This document shows, in pieces, positions 37,961-46,013 of a stretch of 64,000 nt of DNA. Each line of letters starts with the position of its first letter. The first letter of the stretch is position 1. Below the pieces are notes generated by a model. It made no database searches. It was not told the DNA's origin and worked only from the letters and a program-made list of their open reading frames with translations. A program made the position numbers and the translations under genes. Origin of the DNA: Sphaerisporangium sp040685555 (GTDB lineage: Bacteria; Actinomycetota; Actinomycetes; Streptosporangiales; Streptosporangiaceae); assembly GCF_040685555.1 (NCBI RefSeq), contig NZ_JBFBIK010000024.1, forward strand, positions 1 through 64,000. Reading direction: 5' to 3'.

Positions 37961-39313
37961 TCATGTGTGGCGAATCCATTCGGATGAGGTTCCTGGGACT
38001 CCAGGAAGCGGATCATCGCGCTCGTGGATCAGGCAGTCGGCCGTCGCCGCGGACGTGGGGAAGCCGCGCGGGGGAGGCTCCGTACCTGTCAGCCGGCACC
38101 AGGCGAGCCCGGTCGCGTACCCGGCCCCCAGCAGAGCCGCCGCCGCTCCCCTGCCGGGCGGCCGGAGGGCAGGCGGAGGCTCGCCCGCCCGGGGCCAGCA
38201 GCCACGCAGAGGGTGGCGGGGCTCGGAGAGCGTCACGTAGTACGTCTGCCGCAGCTCGGAGTCCAGCCACGGGTACAGCCGGGTCGCGACCTCCGGCGCC
38301 ACGGCCTTGACGTCGGCGGCCAGCAGCGACGCCGCCACCGCGCGCGGGTCGGCGCCGTGGGCGCTCACGAACGACAGCGCCCGCACCATGTCGTACAGCG
38401 TGTGCCGGAAATGCTCACCCGGCGAGGTCTCGGCGAGTACCGCGCCCTCCAGGTGCGCCGGGCAGCGCGCGAGCCAGGCCTGCCGGATGGTCGCCGCGTC
38501 CCAGGCCGGGTGGTCGAGCCAGGGCTGGGCCCGCAGGGGCTCCACCATCGCCAGCAGGGCGGCGGCGCGGGGGCCGAACCGGGGATCGGCGAGCAGGACG
38601 CGGGCCGTGTCGGCCACCAGCCCGGCGAGGCGCAGCGCCGCGCCCTGGGCCCCGCCGCCCAGCCGCTCGGCGTAGAGCGCCACCAGCGCGTCCAGCGGCG
38701 TCGGGGGCAGCCACCGCACCCAGTCGTCCCCCGGCAGCGGTCGCGCGAGGAACTCCCCGAACATGGACAGCACCACCTCGTTGCCGTCGAACGCCGGGGC
38801 GTAGGCGCACCACATGATGGTGCCCCACATCGTGGCAACCGTCGCGGGGACGTCCGCGTAGAACATCGAGCGGAGCGGCCCCACGACGAACGAGGCGTCC
38901 TGCTTCATCCCCCGGTTGGCGTCGAGCAGCGCCCGTAGCCGCTGGGTCACCTCGTGGGGCACGTCAGGGCCGACGAAGGCCTGGGTGGACCCCCGGTCGA
39001 AGGCCAGGTCGGCGGCCCTGGGCAGGAGATGCTCGGGGATGAGCGGCGCCGGATGCGGAGCACGCGCGGAAGCGCGGGCGCGGGGGTCGGCGGGAGGCGC
39101 GGACAGGTGCCACTGCCCGTCGGCCGGGTCGTGGCGGTACCAGCGGGCGTGGCGGCCGAACAGCCAGCAGCCGTCGTCGGGGGTGAGCAGCAGGCGGGCC
39201 GCCATCGCCTGGGCCTGGGTGTGTGCGGGGACGTCGGCCCAGCGCGGGTCCGCGATCATGACGCGGACATCCCGCTCGATCGCGTCGAAAGGGTCCCACT
39301 GCACGGCGGCCAT
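37961..39313 (-). CDS. Unknown 450-residue protein
   Basis: I recognise no domain. The protein is rich in Ala, Pro, Trp and Arg, without signal peptide or membrane helix. Notable parts are MAAVQWDPFDAIERDVRVMI at the start, DDGCWLFGRHARWYRHDPADGQWH (a WW-like or display segment split by acids), and helical stretches DALVALYAERLGGGAQ and LRLAGLVADTARVLL. ATG 39313 is the only well-placed start. It lies between two small genes and reads leftward. Conserved hypothetical proteins of this type occur in actinomycetes, which I recall only loosely. Confidence 0.6.
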   Translation of the reverse strand: MAAVQWDPFDAIERDVRVMIADPRWADVPAHTQAQAMAARLLLTPDDGCWLFGRHARWYRHDPADGQWHLSAPPADPRARASARAPHPAPLIPEHLLPRAADLAFDRGSTQAFVGPDVPHEVTQRLRALLDANRGMKQDASFVVGPLRSMFYADVPATVATMWGTIMWCAYAPAFDGNEVVLSMFGEFLARPLPGDDWVRWLPPTPLDALVALYAERLGGGAQGAALRLAGLVADTARVLLADPRFGPRAAALLAMVEPLRAQPWLDHPAWDAATIRQAWLARCPAHLEGAVLAETSPGEHFRHTLYDMVRALSFVSAHGADPRAVAASLLAADVKAVAPEVATRLYPWLDSELRQTYYVTLSEPRHPLRGCWPRAGEPPPALRPPGRGAAAALLGAGYATGLAWCRLTGTEPPPRGFPTSAATADCLIHERDDPLPGVPGTSSEWIRHT

Positions 39314-39423
39314 GCTACTGGGGGCGGATCACGGAGTCCGAGGTGTTCACCTCCGCCACACATCCGTTACTTCACGCCACGCGGTCTCATCCGACACGTC
39401 GCCACACATCCGGTACTCCCGGG

Positions 39424-40011
39424 TCACAGGCGCGTACCAGGGTCGGACGTCACCGGCCGGGCGGCGCGGTGGCGCGCGGCCTTGGCCACGTAGGTTTCCG
39501 GCGTGCGGGCGAACGTGGCACGGTCGCGGTCCGTCAGCTCGCGGACGACCGTGCCGGGAACCCCCGCGACCAGCACCCCGCTGGGGATCTTCTTGCCGGG
39601 GGTCACCACGCATCCGGCCGCGACCAGCGAGCCCGCGCCGATCCTCGCGCCGTTCAGCACGACGGCGCCGATGCCCACCAGCGCGCCGGTCTCGACGTGC
39701 GCGCCGTGCACCACGGCGCGGTGGCCGAGGCTCACCCGGCTCTCCAGAACGGCGGGCAGGCCGGGGTCGGCGTGCAGGCAGCACAGATCCTGGATGTTGC
39801 ACTCCTCGCCCACCTCGATCGCCTCGTCCTCGCCGCGCAGCACCGCGCCGTACCAGACGTTCGCGGCGCGCGCGAGCCGTACCCGGCCCACCACGACGGC
39901 GGTGGGCGCCACGTAGGCTTCGGGATGGATGGACGGCACACCCGTGTCGAGCGCCGCGATGTACGGCGAGGCCACAGGCGCCGCCGGGCCCGGGAAAGTC
40001 GGCTCGCTCAT
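39424..40011 (-). CDS. Gamma-carbonic anhydrase-like LbetaH protein
   Basis: The 195-residue protein has a left-handed beta-helix built from hexapeptide repeats (IHPEAYVAPTAVVVGRV, VWYGAVLRGEDEAIEVGEE, LVGIGAVVLNGARIGAGSLV). His residues in LHADPG and LGHRAVVHGAHVE match the zinc ligands of the gamma-CA family. Whether it hydrates CO2 or is an acyltransferase-like relative is unknown. ATG 40011 is chosen; 21 extra upstream residues are unsupported. A strong inverted repeat overlaps this start codon and may be its operator. Confidence 0.88.
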   Translation of the reverse strand: MSEPTFPGPAAPVASPYIAALDTGVPSIHPEAYVAPTAVVVGRVRLARAANVWYGAVLRGEDEAIEVGEECNIQDLCCLHADPGLPAVLESRVSLGHRAVVHGAHVETGALVGIGAVVLNGARIGAGSLVAAGCVVTPGKKIPSGVLVAGVPGTVVRELTDRDRATFARTPETYVAKAARHRAARPVTSDPGTRL

Positions 40012-40031
40012 GAGATCGATGATCTCATGAG
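40007..40031 (-). promoter_or_regulatory. Perfect 11-bp inverted repeat at the start codon
   Basis: CTCATGAGATC (40007-40017) and GATCTCATGAG (40021-40031) are exact inverted arms around GAT. The left arm contains the start codon of the gamma-CA-like gene on the minus strand, so a bound repressor or an mRNA hairpin would block translation initiation. Confidence 0.6.
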
Positions 40032-40269
40032 GGCCTCGGCCGGTTTCTCGGTCTTGCCACCGGAAGGCACTCATACGACCGGAAGAGGTCAGGCGTTCGG
40101 GTTGCGGACTTGGGCAGATGGCAGGAAAGTCGTGTCCTGACGTGTCGTTACCGGGAAGCCGCCGAAGGCCCTGTCCCTTCAGGGCGGGGATGGATGCGGT
40201 CCCCTTCCTTTAGGGGATGGCCCGCCGTCAGGCGAAACAACCCGTAGCGCGTGGCGGGGATCTGTGATG

Positions 40270-40686
40270 TCAGGTGGGGCGACGCTGGTGTTCGATGTAC
40301 TGCTTGATGATCGTGAGAGGTGCGCCGCCGCAGGAGGCGGCGAAATAGGACGGCGACCAGAAGGGGCCGTGCATGATGGCATGGTTGACCCGTCCGGTGA
40401 ACTCTTTGCGCAGGTAGTGCGAGGACACGCCCTTCAGTGAGTTGACCAGCTTGGAGATCGCGACTTTGGGTGGGTAGTGGACGAGCAGGTGGACGTGGTC
40501 GTGCTCGCCGTTGAACTCGCGCAGTTCGGTCTCGAAGCTGTCGCAGACCTCGATCATGATTTCTTCGCAGCGGCGCAGCATCGCTTCGTCGAACACGTTG
40601 TGCCGGTACTTGGTGACGAAGACCAGATGAACATGCATCGCGGAAACTACGTGTCGTCCGCGTCGATATTCGGCTTCGAGGGTCAT
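40270..40686 (-). CDS. tnpA: IS200/IS605 TnpA transposase
   Basis: This 138-residue Y1 HUH single-strand transposase cuts and joins the hairpin ends. HUH appears in EHDHVHLLVHYPP, and the catalytic Tyr is in IIKQYIEHQ near the C-terminus. VHLVFVTKYRHNVFDE is a typical start. ATG 40686 is chosen. It looks full length with no frameshift, so the element could be active. It reads away from tnpB. Confidence 0.93.
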   Translation of the reverse strand: MTLEAEYRRGRHVVSAMHVHLVFVTKYRHNVFDEAMLRRCEEIMIEVCDSFETELREFNGEHDHVHLLVHYPPKVAISKLVNSLKGVSSHYLRKEFTGRVNHAIMHGPFWSPSYFAASCGGAPLTIIKQYIEHQRRPT

Positions 40687-40755
40687 AGACCTGATGTTAA
40701 TGTGTTCGATTAGTGGGTGGGGTGTCGCTGCTGGTCTGGTTGGGGATGGGTCGAG

Positions 40756-41997
40756 GTGAAGCTGCGTTACAACTACCGGCTCTACCCTGACGCGCCTCAG
40801 CGGGAGATGCTGGCCAAGACGTTCGGGTGTGCCCGGGTGGTCTGGAACGATGCTGTGGCGGCGCGGAAGGCAGCCCGAAGGGCCGGGCTGGGGTTCATCG
40901 GGGACGCCGAGATCCAGCGTCTGGTGCTCACCGCCGCGAAGAAGACCCCCGGGCGGGCGTGGCTGGGCGAGGTGTCCTCGGTCGTGCTGCAGCAGTCGGT
41001 CCGCGATGTGAACACCGCGTACAAGAACTTCTTCGACTCGGTGTCGGGTAAGCGTAAGGGCCCGAAGATGGGCTTGCCGGTTTTCAAGTCCCGCCACGAC
41101 CACCGGCAGGCAGTCAGGTTCACCACCAACGCCTTCTCAGTGACCGGCGAGGGCCGCCTGTATCTGGCGAAGATCGGGCAGGTGGAGGTTCGCTGGTCAC
41201 GTGAGCTGCCCGCGGCTCCCTCCTCGGTCACGGTCATCAAGGACGCCGCCGGACGGTATTTCGCCTCGTTTGTCATCGAGGCCGACGACAGCGGTCAGGT
41301 TCTGCCCGTGGCCGATACCGAGAGCGGGATCGATCTGGGGCTCACCCATTATGCGATCCTCAGTAACGGGGAGAAGATCGCGAACCCGAAATGGTTGCGG
41401 CGCAGGGAGAAGAAGCTCGCCCGGCTGCAGCGGTCGCTGTCACGCAAGAAGAAGGGATCGAGCAACCGGGACAAAGCGCGGGCGCGGGTCGCCCGCCAGC
41501 ATGCCAAGGTCGCCGACGCCCGCCGTGATTTCCTGCATCAGACCAGCACCTCGATCATCCGCGAGAACCAAGTGGTGCATGTCGAGGCGCTGTCGGTGCG
41601 GGGTCTGGCGCGGGGCCGGTTGGCCAAGTCCGTGAACGACGCGAGTTGGGGGGCGTTCCTCACCCTGGTGGGAGGCAAGGCCGCCCGGTACGGGCGTGCC
41701 CTGGTGAAGATCGACCGCTGGTATCCGTCCTCCCAGCTGTGCCCCTGCTGCGGGTGGGGGGTCGGCAAACTCCCTTTGGATGTGCGAGATTGGGACTGCC
41801 GGTCCTGCGGTGAGCACCACGACCGCGACATCGCCGCGGCGATCAACATTCTGCTTGAGGGGCAGCGCCTCACCGGTACGACCGTGGCCGCCGGGCTGGC
41901 TGGACACGGCATAAACGACTGTGGAGGGCAGGTAAGACCAGGTGAGGCAACTCCGACCCTGGCCCCGCCCGGAACCTACGACGCGCAAGCGGCGTAG
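40756..41997 (+). CDS. tnpB: TnpB RNA-guided nuclease
   Basis: The 413-residue TnpB is the ancestor-type relative of Cas12. The RuvC catalytic acids are visible: Asp in GIDLGLTHYA, Glu in VVHVEALSVRGL and Asp in HHDRDIAAAINIL. The zinc ribbon is LCPCCGW ... DCRSCG. TnpB uses a right-end-derived RNA to cut DNA at the empty donor site, helping element survival. GTG 40756 starts the family segment KLRYNYRLYPDAPQREMLAK. All key residues are present, so it is probably functional. The right-end hairpins overlap its 3' end. Confidence 0.93.
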   Translation: MKLRYNYRLYPDAPQREMLAKTFGCARVVWNDAVAARKAARRAGLGFIGDAEIQRLVLTAAKKTPGRAWLGEVSSVVLQQSVRDVNTAYKNFFDSVSGKRKGPKMGLPVFKSRHDHRQAVRFTTNAFSVTGEGRLYLAKIGQVEVRWSRELPAAPSSVTVIKDAAGRYFASFVIEADDSGQVLPVADTESGIDLGLTHYAILSNGEKIANPKWLRRREKKLARLQRSLSRKKKGSSNRDKARARVARQHAKVADARRDFLHQTSTSIIRENQVVHVEALSVRGLARGRLAKSVNDASWGAFLTLVGGKAARYGRALVKIDRWYPSSQLCPCCGWGVGKLPLDVRDWDCRSCGEHHDRDIAAAINILLEGQRLTGTTVAAGLAGHGINDCGGQVRPGEATPTLAPPGTYDAQAA

Positions 41998-42065
41998 CAG
42001 AAGCAGTAAGAACCCCACGGCGACGTGGGGGAGTCCCCGGCGTTCACGCCGGGGAGGATGTCAAC
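41998..42065 (+). ncRNA. Likely 3' part of the TnpB omega RNA
   Basis: The two right-end hairpins after the tnpB stop (42013-42030 and 42035-42054) and the terminal TCAAC are where omega RNA scaffolds end in this family. The guide would be the flanking DNA beginning at about 42066, just before the DivIVA-like gene. Scaffold start inside tnpB is not determined. Inference from family knowledge. Confidence 0.5.
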
Positions 42066-42108
42066 AAAGCACGACCCCCACTCGATTCAAGACCCCCAGG
42101 GCTCAGCC

Positions 42109-43548
42109 ATGACGAACCAGCACGACAGCTTTCCCGACATGATGCACGAGGACCTCGGCTTCGAGGTGGTGATGCGTGGATACAGCCGCCGGCAGGTCCA
42201 CGATCACATGGTCAGAACGCGCAACCAGATCCGTGATCTCGAGGAACGGCTGGCGCGGGCCATCGATCAGGCCGAGCAGGGCCGCATCGAGCTCGGAGAG
42301 GCCCGCCGCCGCCTGGCCGAGGCCCCTCAGGACTACGACGAGCTCGGTCAGCGGCTGAGCCAGATTCTGAAGCTCGCGGAGGAGGAGGCGATCTCCAAGC
42401 GCGAGACCGCCGACGCCGACGCCACCAAGACGCGTGAGGACGCCGCGGCCGAGTCCGAGCGCATCCTCACGGCCGCCCAGACCGAGGCCGAGCGCCGCGT
42501 GGACGAGGCGACGACCGCCGCCGAGCGCCTGCTCGCGCAGGCGGGCTCGGATGCCGAGGAGACGCTCGGCGCCGCGCGTGCCGAGTCCGAGGAGACCCTG
42601 CGCAGCGCCCGCGCCGAGGCCGACCGGTCGCTCACCGCCGCGCGCCACGACGCCGAGCGGCTGGTGTCCGAGGCGAACAACCAGGCCGAGGCGACCCTCG
42701 CGTCCGCCAAGGCCGACGCCGAGGCGACGCTGAAGGCGGCACGGGCCGAGGCCGCCGACACGCTGGCCGCCGCGCGCGAGCGCGCCGACTCGCTCGACGA
42801 GCACACCGGCCGCCGGGTGACTTTCCTCACCGACACCCACACTGAGGTCATGCGCCGGCTCAACGAGATGGGCTCCGTGCTGACCGACCTGCTGCACCGC
42901 GAGGGCACCGCGGGCGCGCTGATCGACGAGTCCGCCGTGCTACCGCCCCGGCCCACCGTGGGCTCCGTCGACGACCTGCGCCACGACGACGGGCCCGCCG
43001 CCGAGGAGCTGGAGTCCGTACGGGTCGTCCTCGGCGACTCAGACGGGGACGACGACCGTCTCGGCCGCGACGGAGCGGCGTTCGGCCCCGCCGACGTGCC
43101 GGACGTGCCCGACGCCGACCACGCCGGCGACGCGCAGGGGTTCGCCGACGGCGGCTACGCGGGCGATGCCGGCCGGCCCGCCGTCGGCGGCTACGCGGAC
43201 GCCTATGACGAGGACGACGCCCGCGACCCCCGCGCGGCGAACGTGCACGCGGCGAACGACGTGCATGCCGCGAATGATGTGCACGCGGCGAACGACGTCC
43301 ACAAGGACGACGACGAGGACGGGCACGTGCACGTGCTGCAGGACGCCCACGAGCTGGGTGATTCCAGCGAGCCGGTCGAGGTCGGCGGGCGTGGCGACGC
43401 GCACGCGATCGACGGCTCGCATCACGGCAACGATCACGATGGTCCCGGCAAGGGGCGGATCCGCGGTTTTTTCGAGGGGACCGACGTCCACCTGAGCCGG
43501 GTGCCCGACCAGTCCGGCGGTGACGGGCTTCCAGCTCACCGGCAGTAG
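42109..43548 (+). CDS. DivIVA-like coiled-coil protein
   Basis: The 479-residue protein has a DivIVA-type N-terminus (HEDLGFEVVMRGYSRRQVHD, HMVRTRNQIRDLEERLARAI) leading to a long Ala/Glu-rich coiled coil of about 200 residues with repeated AEA and TAAR heptads. The C-terminal third is acidic and disordered, with tandem AANDVH units. In actinomycetes, similar proteins (Scy/FilP-like) build polar scaffolds for tip growth. ATG 42109 is chosen; ATG 42058 lies in the IS end. The IS right end stops about 43 bases upstream, so the native promoter may have been displaced. Confidence 0.75.
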   Translation: MTNQHDSFPDMMHEDLGFEVVMRGYSRRQVHDHMVRTRNQIRDLEERLARAIDQAEQGRIELGEARRRLAEAPQDYDELGQRLSQILKLAEEEAISKRETADADATKTREDAAAESERILTAAQTEAERRVDEATTAAERLLAQAGSDAEETLGAARAESEETLRSARAEADRSLTAARHDAERLVSEANNQAEATLASAKADAEATLKAARAEAADTLAAARERADSLDEHTGRRVTFLTDTHTEVMRRLNEMGSVLTDLLHREGTAGALIDESAVLPPRPTVGSVDDLRHDDGPAAEELESVRVVLGDSDGDDDRLGRDGAAFGPADVPDVPDADHAGDAQGFADGGYAGDAGRPAVGGYADAYDEDDARDPRAANVHAANDVHAANDVHAANDVHKDDDEDGHVHVLQDAHELGDSSEPVEVGGRGDAHAIDGSHHGNDHDGPGKGRIRGFFEGTDVHLSRVPDQSGGDGLPAHRQ

Positions 43549-43585
43549 CGGGCCGCGTCTCGCGCGCCCCGGGCCGTGGCGCCCG

Positions 43586-43624
43586 GCGGAAACCTCCGCC
43601 CCCGATCGGGTCGGAGGTTTCCGC
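43586..43624 (+). terminator. Terminator after the DivIVA-like gene
   Basis: GCGGAAACCTCCG (43586-43598) pairs perfectly with CGGAGGTTTCCGC (43612-43624), followed by GCTTTC. It lies 37 bases after the stop and 28 bases before the leftward small gene's stop, so it may serve both. Confidence 0.75.
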
Positions 43625-43652
43625 GCTTTCCCGTCGCGGGCGTGGCCCGCGA

Positions 43653-43877
43653 TCAGGTCTCGCGATCGATTGAGGACATGCACTCCTGCTGCTCCAGCAG
43701 CCTCTCGCGCAGGCCCTCCGGATCATCGGCGTCGATCGTCATGGCACATCCCGCGTCACGTTCCTCTTCGGTGAGCGGGTGGTGCCGGGTGGCCCACCAC
43801 CGGCCGGCGTCGCTCCTCCAGATCGTCCAATCGGGGAACTCCCGGGCGATTTCGGCGAGGTGCCGGTCAAACGACAT
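43653..43877 (-). CDS. Small Trp-rich protein, GntR-associated
   Basis: The 74-residue protein begins MSFDRHLAEIAREFPDWTIW and continues with GRWWATRHHPLTEEERDAGC. A helical head, a W-rich beta centre and an acidic tail give a pattern shared with the rightward gene at 63519. No family name comes to mind. It lies downstream of the gntR-type gene on the same strand, with a promoter and the TCTCTAGAGA palindrome between them, so it may be controlled by that regulator. Function unknown. Confidence 0.65.
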   Translation of the reverse strand: MSFDRHLAEIAREFPDWTIWRSDAGRWWATRHHPLTEEERDAGCAMTIDADDPEGLRERLLEQQECMSSIDRET

Positions 43878-43939
43878 CCCGTCCACCCTTCCCGCGGTGA
43901 GGGCCAGGTTTGTACCGTTCCCCCTCACGTTGAGGGACA

Positions 43940-43976
43940 TCTCTAGAGAAATCAATGTTCGGGGTGGACAGGTCAA
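43940..43976 (-). promoter_or_regulatory. Promoter with TCTCTAGAGA operator
   Basis: On the minus strand TTGACC (43976-43971) is a -35, with a weak GATTTC -10 at 17-base spacing. The perfect palindrome TCTCTAGAGA (43940-43949) overlaps the -10 and start region. GntR/HutC regulators of actinomycetes often bind TCTAGA-type dyads, so GntR control of the small gene is likely. Confidence 0.5.
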
Positions 43977-44002
43977 CCTAACGCTTGACGGCAGCTCTTG
44001 AC

Positions 44003-44752
44003 TCAGGCGTCGAAGTCGTACTGAAGTACATACGACGCGCCGTCCATGATCATCTTGTTGAGCTCGACCGCCATGCCTCCGGAGGCGTACGCCGACCTGC
44101 ACACCTCGATCACCGGGGTTCCGGCGGGCAGCCCCAGCTTGGCGGCCTCCTCGGGCGTGGGCATCCTGGCGCGGACCTCCTCGGTGAAGTGCGCGGGCGC
44201 GTGCCCGAGGTCGCGCAGCCGGGCGTAGACGCCGCCCGGGCCGGTGTCCTCCGCCGTGATCGGGGATTGCGTGACGAGTTCGGCCGGAAAGTGGGATGCC
44301 GCGAGCTGCACCGCCCGTCCGTCCACGGAGTAGCGGCGCCGCCGTACCCACACTTCGTCGCAGCCCAGCACCCGCGCGGCGTCGTCGGCCGCCGCCTCGC
44401 GGGTGATGGTGAGGTCGTCGACCGTGTACGGGCGGCCGGTCGTGTCGGAGTCCCAGATGGCCTTGCCCGCGCCCCACTGCTCGCGCGAGAGGCGGCGAGA
44501 CCCGTGCCGCCTGATCGGCCGGAACTGCCGTACGTAGACCCCCGAGCCGCGCCTCGGCACGGCCATGCCTTCGTTGATGAGGACGGCGAGCGCCTGCCTC
44601 GCCGTGGCCCGGGCTATGCCGTACTCGGACATGAGGGCGTTCTCGCCCGGCAGCCGGTCCCCATCGCGGAACTCGCCGGTCGCGATCGCCTGGCGTAGGC
44701 GATCGGCGATCCGGCGATAGATCGGGGGTTCGTGAGGTACCGGGGATTCCAT
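44003..44752 (-). CDS. GntR/HutC-family regulator
   Basis: The 249-residue regulator has a GntR winged helix (IYRRIADRLRQAIATGEFRD, PGENALMSEYGIARATARQA, VPRRGSGVYVR) followed by a UTRA effector domain of the HutC/KorSA group, including GCDEVWVRRRRY and LPAGTPVIEVCRSAYASGG. ATG 44752 is chosen; GTG 44755 adds one codon. The next gene downstream is a small Trp-rich protein behind a TCTAGA dyad, a likely target. Its inducer is unknown. Confidence 0.9.
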   Translation of the reverse strand: MESPVPHEPPIYRRIADRLRQAIATGEFRDGDRLPGENALMSEYGIARATARQALAVLINEGMAVPRRGSGVYVRQFRPIRRHGSRRLSREQWGAGKAIWDSDTTGRPYTVDDLTITREAAADDAARVLGCDEVWVRRRRYSVDGRAVQLAASHFPAELVTQSPITAEDTGPGGVYARLRDLGHAPAHFTEEVRARMPTPEEAAKLGLPAGTPVIEVCRSAYASGGMAVELNKMIMDGASYVLQYDFDA

Positions 44753-44904
44753 CACGCTCTATCACCCTCAGTCACCAAAGCGGTCTGCGTCTCCAGAGAA
44801 CTTGCCCCGCCTTGTCCACGATCGCACAGATACGAAGGTTGGTCCCGTGCTTCTTTTGTGCGAATCGTGCCCGTGTGGTGATCTTCGGGCCTTTTCCGGG
44901 GCCG

Positions 44905-45444
44905 TTACTGTGGACCGGTCCCAACCGTGGCCGGCGCCGCGTGCCATGGCCGCGTGGCGAGGCCCGCGAGTACGGCTCCCGCCGCGTTGAGGAGGACGTC
45001 GTCCACCGACGACACGCGGCCGAGCCGCAGGCCGTACTGCAGCGCCTCCACGGTGACCGACAGGGCCCCGGCGAGGAGGGCGAGGCGCCACAGGCGGGTG
45101 AAGTAGGGCGAGCGGATCGGCAGGAGCGCGCCGAGTGCGGCGAAGACCAGGAGATTGCCTCCCACCTGCGCGAACGCCGCTCCGAACGGGCCGCTCGCCA
45201 GCTCGGCGAGATCGCGCAGCGGCACGAGGCTGACCCCCGGGGTCCGGCCGGGAGTGAGGATCATCCACAGCCAGGGAAGGGTGCCGGCGACCGCGAAGAC
45301 GTCCGCGTAAGCCGTACGGGCGGGGTGCGGATGGCCGCCGCGGGCGCGCCGCCGGGCCAGCAGGTGCGCCACGAGGACCACGACAGGCAGCCACAAAACT
45401 GTAGCTAAGACGACATATCCCCAGAGGTGCCATTCAAGCCGCAT
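44905..45444 (-). CDS. VanZ-family membrane protein
   Basis: The protein has about 179 residues with four or five hydrophobic helices (GYVVLATVLWLPVVVLVAHL, then GTLPWLWMI, GNLLVFAALGALLP, LALLAGALSVTVEALQY). The VanZ hallmarks are GNLLVFAALGALLP and VTVEALQYGLRLGRVSSVDDVLLN. VanZ relatives are linked to teicoplanin resistance in enterococci, but most actinomycete members have no known role. ATG 45444 has a GGAAAG at good distance; ATG 45453 is another choice. It is divergent from the Rieske ferredoxin gene. Confidence 0.88.
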   Translation of the reverse strand: MRLEWHLWGYVVLATVLWLPVVVLVAHLLARRRARGGHPHPARTAYADVFAVAGTLPWLWMILTPGRTPGVSLVPLRDLAELASGPFGAAFAQVGGNLLVFAALGALLPIRSPYFTRLWRLALLAGALSVTVEALQYGLRLGRVSSVDDVLLNAAGAVLAGLATRPWHAAPATVGTGPQ

Positions 45445-45573
45445 GGCGGACATCTTTCCGGATGGCGGCTCGGTGCCGGGAAGAAGTCCCGGCGTGCGCC
45501 CGGGACGCATCGAGTAACAGGAAGCTGGCTTCGGAGGAAGGCCATCTCCACGCCGTCCGCCCCCGCAGGTGTA

Positions 45574-45609
45574 TTGACAGGCGGCTCACCTGGGACGCAA
45601 TCTGTTGCG
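45574..45609 (+). promoter_or_regulatory. Promoter and IclR-type dyad for the gbc operon
   Basis: TTGACA (45574-45579) is a good -35, and CAATCT (45598-45603) a weak -10 at 18-base spacing. CGCAA (45596-45600) and TTGCG (45605-45609) form a dyad with a 4-base spacer over that -10. Related dyads occur before other betaine genes in the window, hinting at one regulator. Confidence 0.55.
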
Positions 45610-45653
45610 CATAGCGAGTCCCGTTCCGCGATTCACAACTGAGGGGTATCCAC

Positions 45654-46013
45654 GTGATCCCAGCGTGTCCCCTCGCGGCTCTGCCGCGGGGCGAGGCCCA
45701 CCGGCTCGACATCGATCCGCCCGTGGCCGTATTCCACACCGATGACGGCGAGATCTACGCCGTCGACGACACCTGCACGCACCAGGACGCCTCCCTCGCC
45801 GATGGGTGGCTGGAAGGCTGCGAGATTGAGTGCCCGCTCCACTCCAGCCGTTTCGACCTGCGGACCGGCCAGGTGGACAGCCCGCCCGCCAAGCTCGCCG
45901 TTCGCACCCACGGGGTCGTGGTCGAGGACGGGATGATCTACGTGGTGCCGTCCGAAGCGGCCCCCAACCTCCCGCCGGGCGTGACGGCGGGGCGACCGAG
46001 GAGTGACTCGTGA
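45654..46013 (+). CDS. Rieske-type [2Fe-2S] ferredoxin
   Basis: The 119-residue small Rieske protein has cluster ligands Cys41, His43, Cys60 and His63 (TCTHQDASLADG and ECPLHSSRFD). Such ferredoxins feed electrons to ring-hydroxylating or Rieske monooxygenases. The last bases overlap the start of the GbcA-type oxygenase by 4 (GTGA), so it is probably its electron donor. In described systems GbcB, an FAD-plus-[2Fe-2S] reductase, does this. Here no reductase gene is adjacent, so a housekeeping reductase may serve. GTG 45654 follows GAGGGG. Confidence 0.9.
   Translation: MIPACPLAALPRGEAHRLDIDPPVAVFHTDDGEIYAVDDTCTHQDASLADGWLEGCEIECPLHSSRFDLRTGQVDSPPAKLAVRTHGVVVEDGMIYVVPSEAAPNLPPGVTAGRPRSDS

Larger units (their letters stand above)
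40150..42065. mobile_element. IS605-type insertion sequence (IS200/IS605 family)
   Basis: Divergent tnpA (leftward) and tnpB (rightward) are flanked by imperfect hairpins. On the left, GCCCTG (40168-40173) pairs with CAGGGC (40180-40185). On the right, CCCCACG pairs with CGTGGGG (42013-42030) and CCCCGGCGT with ACGCCGGGG (42035-42054), followed by AGGATGTCAAC, a usual right-end form. A TTAC at 40148-40151 could be the left target flank. Both ends are approximate. There is no terminal inverted repeat or target duplication, as expected for this single-strand transposition family. Confidence 0.85.

Noticed and set aside
42025..42108. Extension of the DivIVA-like gene into the IS right end
   Set aside because: The sequence is IS hairpin and flank; native start at 42109 fits the DivIVA head.
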